Shown: one piece after another, positions 35,407-37,866 of the stretch
Layout of the letters: every line of letters starts with the position of its first letter
How positions within the stretch are numbered: the first letter of the stretch is position 1
Assembly (NCBI GenBank): GCA_023253715.1
Contig: JALRFH010000069.1
Coordinates: 1-37,866, forward strand
Origin: Halieaceae bacterium
Lineage (GTDB): Bacteria; Pseudomonadota; Gammaproteobacteria; Pseudomonadales; Halieaceae
Direction of reading: 5' to 3'
Length of the DNA: 37,866 nt
The notes under the pieces: generated by a model
Databases searched by the model: none
The model's input: the letters and a program-made list of their open reading frames with translations, nothing else
Told to the model about the DNA's origin: nothing
Program-made: the position numbers and the translations under genes

Positions 35407-36512
35407 GCACGCACCGCGTCAGTGTGTACCCACCGAATACGCCACTGAGGCCACTGCAAGATCAGACAGCCAACCCCCGCAATCAAACCATGTAAAACCC
35501 ACATACTGGTAGCTGAGCCACCCTCAGCGACCGATCCTCGCAAACTGGCGAGCCCCACCAGATAAATCAGATAAAGTATGATTGCGGGTAACAGCATAGT
35601 ATACCGACCCCGTCTTCGATCAGTCCGGGCCAGCCCTAAAGCCAAAAACGCCAGATTAAAGGGCATCAGAACCAACGACAGCCGCCAGTGCAGCGTTGCG
35701 ATACTGCCGGCTTGCATGTTTTCCAGCAGAGCAGCTGTTGATAGCGCATCATAAAAATCATCACCGAAGGTCGCGTTCACCGCCTCGACATCGGGCAAGC
35801 GCTCTCCGAGTATTTCAAATTCGGTAACACGGTACTCCAATTGACCCGGCTGGCCTTGGTAACGTCGACCGTTTAACAATTCTATGTAGCGACCTCCGTG
35901 TATTTCCGAGGCGACCACCCGTCCCTGTTCAGCGTAAGTCAGGGTGATAAGAGGCTCACCATCACTGTTCAAACTCTGTTCCGCTAAAAACAGACCATTC
36001 AGTTTTTGCTGGTCGGAGTCGATGGCTTCAGCATACAAGGTGTCAAAACCACCACTGCGTCGCTGAAATCGACCGGGCACGAGCGCTGCTAGCCCTCGGT
36101 CATCTGAAGCTTCGGTGACGAGTGACAACACCTTGGCCTTAGTCCAAGGAGTCAGACCAAGCGACAGGCAGGCACTGACTAAGGCCACCAGCGCGCCCGA
36201 TACAAAGACCCATCGCACTAAATGCCATGGTCCAATACCGCTGGCGCTCATTACAACCATTTCGCTGTCGATATACAGACGGCCAAGCGCTAGCATCAGC
36301 CCAACAAAAAACCCCAAAGGGAGTATCAACTCGAGATAACTCGGGATCGAGAACGCCATGATTGCCGCTAAAAACCCCGCTGCTAAATCACCTTCGGCGA
36401 CATCGGCCAAGAGACGCACAAACTGACTGCTAAACACGACGACAAACACAACGAGGACCACGGCACCCGTGTGAAACAAAATATCCCGTGTCAAATACCG
36501 AACTATTAGCAC
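35403..36512 (-). CDS. lptF: LPS export permease LptF
   Basis: Partner of LptG in the LPS transporter, with the same layout: three spans, a jellyroll domain and three spans. The N-terminus MLIVRYLTRDILFHTGAVVLVVFVVVF and the motif SEMVVMSASGIGPWHLVRWV are typical. It has 369 residues. The gene is divergent from pepA, the order known in E. coli and Pseudomonas. TATAGG in the shared intergenic region on the minus strand is only a weak -10 candidate. Confidence 0.94.
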   Translation of the reverse strand: MLIVRYLTRDILFHTGAVVLVVFVVVFSSQFVRLLADVAEGDLAAGFLAAIMAFSIPSYLELILPLGFFVGLMLALGRLYIDSEMVVMSASGIGPWHLVRWVFVSGALVALVSACLSLGLTPWTKAKVLSLVTEASDDRGLAALVPGRFQRRSGGFDTLYAEAIDSDQQKLNGLFLAEQSLNSDGEPLITLTYAEQGRVVASEIHGGRYIELLNGRRYQGQPGQLEYRVTEFEILGERLPDVEAVNATFGDDFYDALSTAALLENMQAGSIATLHWRLSLVLMPFNLAFLALGLARTDRRRGRYTMLLPAIILYLIYLVGLASLRGSVAEGGSATSMWVLHGLIAGVGCLILQWPQWRIRWVHTDAVRA

Positions 36513-36557
36513 CTTGTCGCTTTGACCCCTATACTAGTGGCTCACAAACATAACACT

Positions 36558-36575
36558 GCCATAGTACACTATGGC
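36558..36575. repeat. 18-base inverted repeat between lptF and pepA
   Basis: GCCATAGT-AC-ACTATGGC has perfect 8-base arms and lies 24 bases before the pepA ATG. If pepA is transcribed from TATACT at 36530-36535, the repeat falls in the leader. It may be an operator or a small RNA hairpin near the ribosome binding site; there is no T-run. Confidence 0.4.
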
Positions 36576-36599
36576 CTTACCGACTTCAGAGGAAATTTT

Positions 36600-37866
36600 A
36601 TGTCCGTTCTGGCTTTCGCGAGCAAATCAGGGGCTCCAGAATCCCAAAAAACATCTTGTTTGGTTGTGGCCATGAGTGCCACCAAATCACTTCCATCCGC
36701 ACTCGACGCTTTGGATGTAGCGTGCGAGGGTGCTTTAGCACGCGTCATCAAGAATAAGGACTTTGCGGGCGAGGCTAAGCAAATCGTCTGTTTGTCACCC
36801 AATGACAACTTCCCTCGGGTCATCTTGCTTGGACTGGGCGACGCACCTGTTCAGGCACCCAAAGCACGACAGGCCATCGCTGCCCTGTGGACCTTCGTGA
36901 CGAAAACTCAAGCGAAAGATCTATTACTCGATTTCAGCGCAGCTAAGCTGGATGCAGATTGCGATATCGCGCAAATTGTGGCGCAAGAAATCACCACAGC
37001 AAGCTATACCTACACCCGCACGCTCAGCAAACCCAAAGCGCCCAGTCGAATCAAAAAGGTCACCTTGCTCACCACGCACAAAAACGATGTCACGCGCATG
37101 AAAGTGGCACTGTCTTCTGGTCAAGCCACAGGTCAAGGTATCAACTATGCGCGCGAGTTGGCTAATTTACCGGGCAATATTTGCACCCCCACCTACTTGG
37201 CTCAACAAGCGGAAGAACTCGCCAGTACGTTCCCGGCAATTTCTACCGAGTCTTTGGGCGAAGAGCAAATGCGCGCCTTGGGCATGCATTCCCTGCTGTC
37301 GGTTGCCGCGGGCTCAGATCAAGAGGCCAAACTGATTATCATGCAATACCAAGGAAACCCGGCGAGTGAGGCGCGACACTGCCTAGTGGGCAAGGGTATT
37401 ACCTTCGATACCGGCGGCATCTCTCTCAAACCGGGAGCCAAGATGGATGAGATGAAATTCGATATGGGTGGCGCAGCCAGTGTCTTCGGCACCCTACACG
37501 CTCTGGCAAGTGTACAAGCCAAAGTCAATGTCGTGGGCATTGTTGCGGCGGCTGAAAACATGCCAAGCGGCAGTGCCACCAAGCCCGGTGACGTTGTGAC
37601 CAGCATGGCGGGCCTGACAATCGAAGTACTCAACACGGACGCAGAGGGACGTTTGGTGTTGTGCGACGCCTTAACCTACGCAGAGCGCTTTAATCCTGTC
37701 ACTGTCGTTGATATCGCCACGCTAACAGGTGCCTGTGTCGTTGCCTTAGGACATCATGCAACTGGACTCTACGCGAATAACGACGACCTAGCGACCCAAC
37801 TGCTGGCAGCCGGTGAACACACGGGTGACCGCGCATGGCGCATGCCTCTGTGGGACGAATATCAAT
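36600..37866 (+). CDS. pepA: Leucyl aminopeptidase PepA, cut by the window end
   Basis: Dizinc/manganese aminopeptidase of family M17 that trims N-terminal residues and, in E. coli, also acts as an accessory DNA-binding protein. The ATG at 36600-36602 has GAGGAAA about seven bases upstream. The signature NTDAEGRLVLCDAL and the metal/active-site stretch GKGITFDTGGISLKPG, then MDEMKFDMGGAA, are present. 422 codons are visible, out of about 495-505 expected, and the reading frame is still open at the window end. Confidence 0.95.
   Translation, partial: MSVLAFASKSGAPESQKTSCLVVAMSATKSLPSALDALDVACEGALARVIKNKDFAGEAKQIVCLSPNDNFPRVILLGLGDAPVQAPKARQAIAALWTFVTKTQAKDLLLDFSAAKLDADCDIAQIVAQEITTASYTYTRTLSKPKAPSRIKKVTLLTTHKNDVTRMKVALSSGQATGQGINYARELANLPGNICTPTYLAQQAEELASTFPAISTESLGEEQMRALGMHSLLSVAAGSDQEAKLIIMQYQGNPASEARHCLVGKGITFDTGGISLKPGAKMDEMKFDMGGAASVFGTLHALASVQAKVNVVGIVAAAENMPSGSATKPGDVVTSMAGLTIEVLNTDAEGRLVLCDALTYAERFNPVTVVDIATLTGACVVALGHHATGLYANNDDLATQLLAAGEHTGDRAWRMPLWDEYQ

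Noticed and set aside
1-37866. CRISPR arrays, tRNA or rRNA genes, insertion sequences, prophage, toxin-antitoxin or defence systems.
   Set aside because: None was seen. The window is dense with recognisable housekeeping and respiratory genes and has no regularly spaced repeats or transposase-like protein.

Overview
The window is a chromosomal segment of a gammaproteobacterium with about half G+C. The gene orders nadB / rpoE(algU)-rseA(mucA)-rseB(mucB)-rseC(mucC)-mucD-lepA-lepB-rnc-era, sdhE / ygfZ and hemN-anr-ccoNOQP-ccoGHIS resemble those of Pseudomonas and marine relatives. An FNR/Anr-type regulon, a cbb3 oxidase and LPS transport genes indicate an aerobic to microaerobic Gram-negative. 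I see no rRNA, tRNA, CRISPR array, prophage or insertion sequence. No gap between genes exceeds 300 bases; the longest, about 248 bases at 27313-27560, carries two FNR-type boxes. The species cannot be named from the sequence.

Region 1 (1-8440, minus strand): a compact nine-gene block running rpoE, rseA, rseB, rseC, mucD, lepA, lepB, rnc, era. Many stop and start codons overlap. It joins the envelope-stress sigma factor and its anti-sigma proteins, a periplasmic protease, a ribosomal elongation factor, signal peptidase I and two ribosome/RNA maturation proteins. A sigma-E-type promoter lies in front of rpoE, implying autoregulation. Era appears truncated inside its KH RNA-binding domain close to the window edge.

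Region 2 (8529-15105): nadB (divergent from rpoE), sdhE with a very short YgfX-like ORF behind it, ygfZ, and a 1189-residue DUF1631 protein whose C-terminus looks like decayed GGDEF and EAL domains.

Region 3 (15113-27458): an oxygen-responsive cluster. It holds hemN (anaerobic heme synthesis), the FNR/Anr regulator, a Yip1-family membrane protein leading ccoNOQP, a strong terminator, then the assembly genes ccoG-ccoH-ccoI-ccoS and a SafE-like membrane protein, and finally ompW on the opposite strand. FNR-type boxes (TTGAY-N4-RTCAA) sit in front of hemN, the Yip1-cco operon and ompW. At each there is a -10-like hexamer 21-22 bases beyond the box, so the local Fnr/Anr probably controls its neighbours.

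Region 4 (27561-37866): sthA transhydrogenase, an exported trypsin-like protease, trhO and bolA (minus), an unknown conserved-looking gene, an OmpR/EnvZ-type two-component system (minus), an RDD membrane protein, lptG-lptF (minus) and the start of pepA, cut by the window edge.
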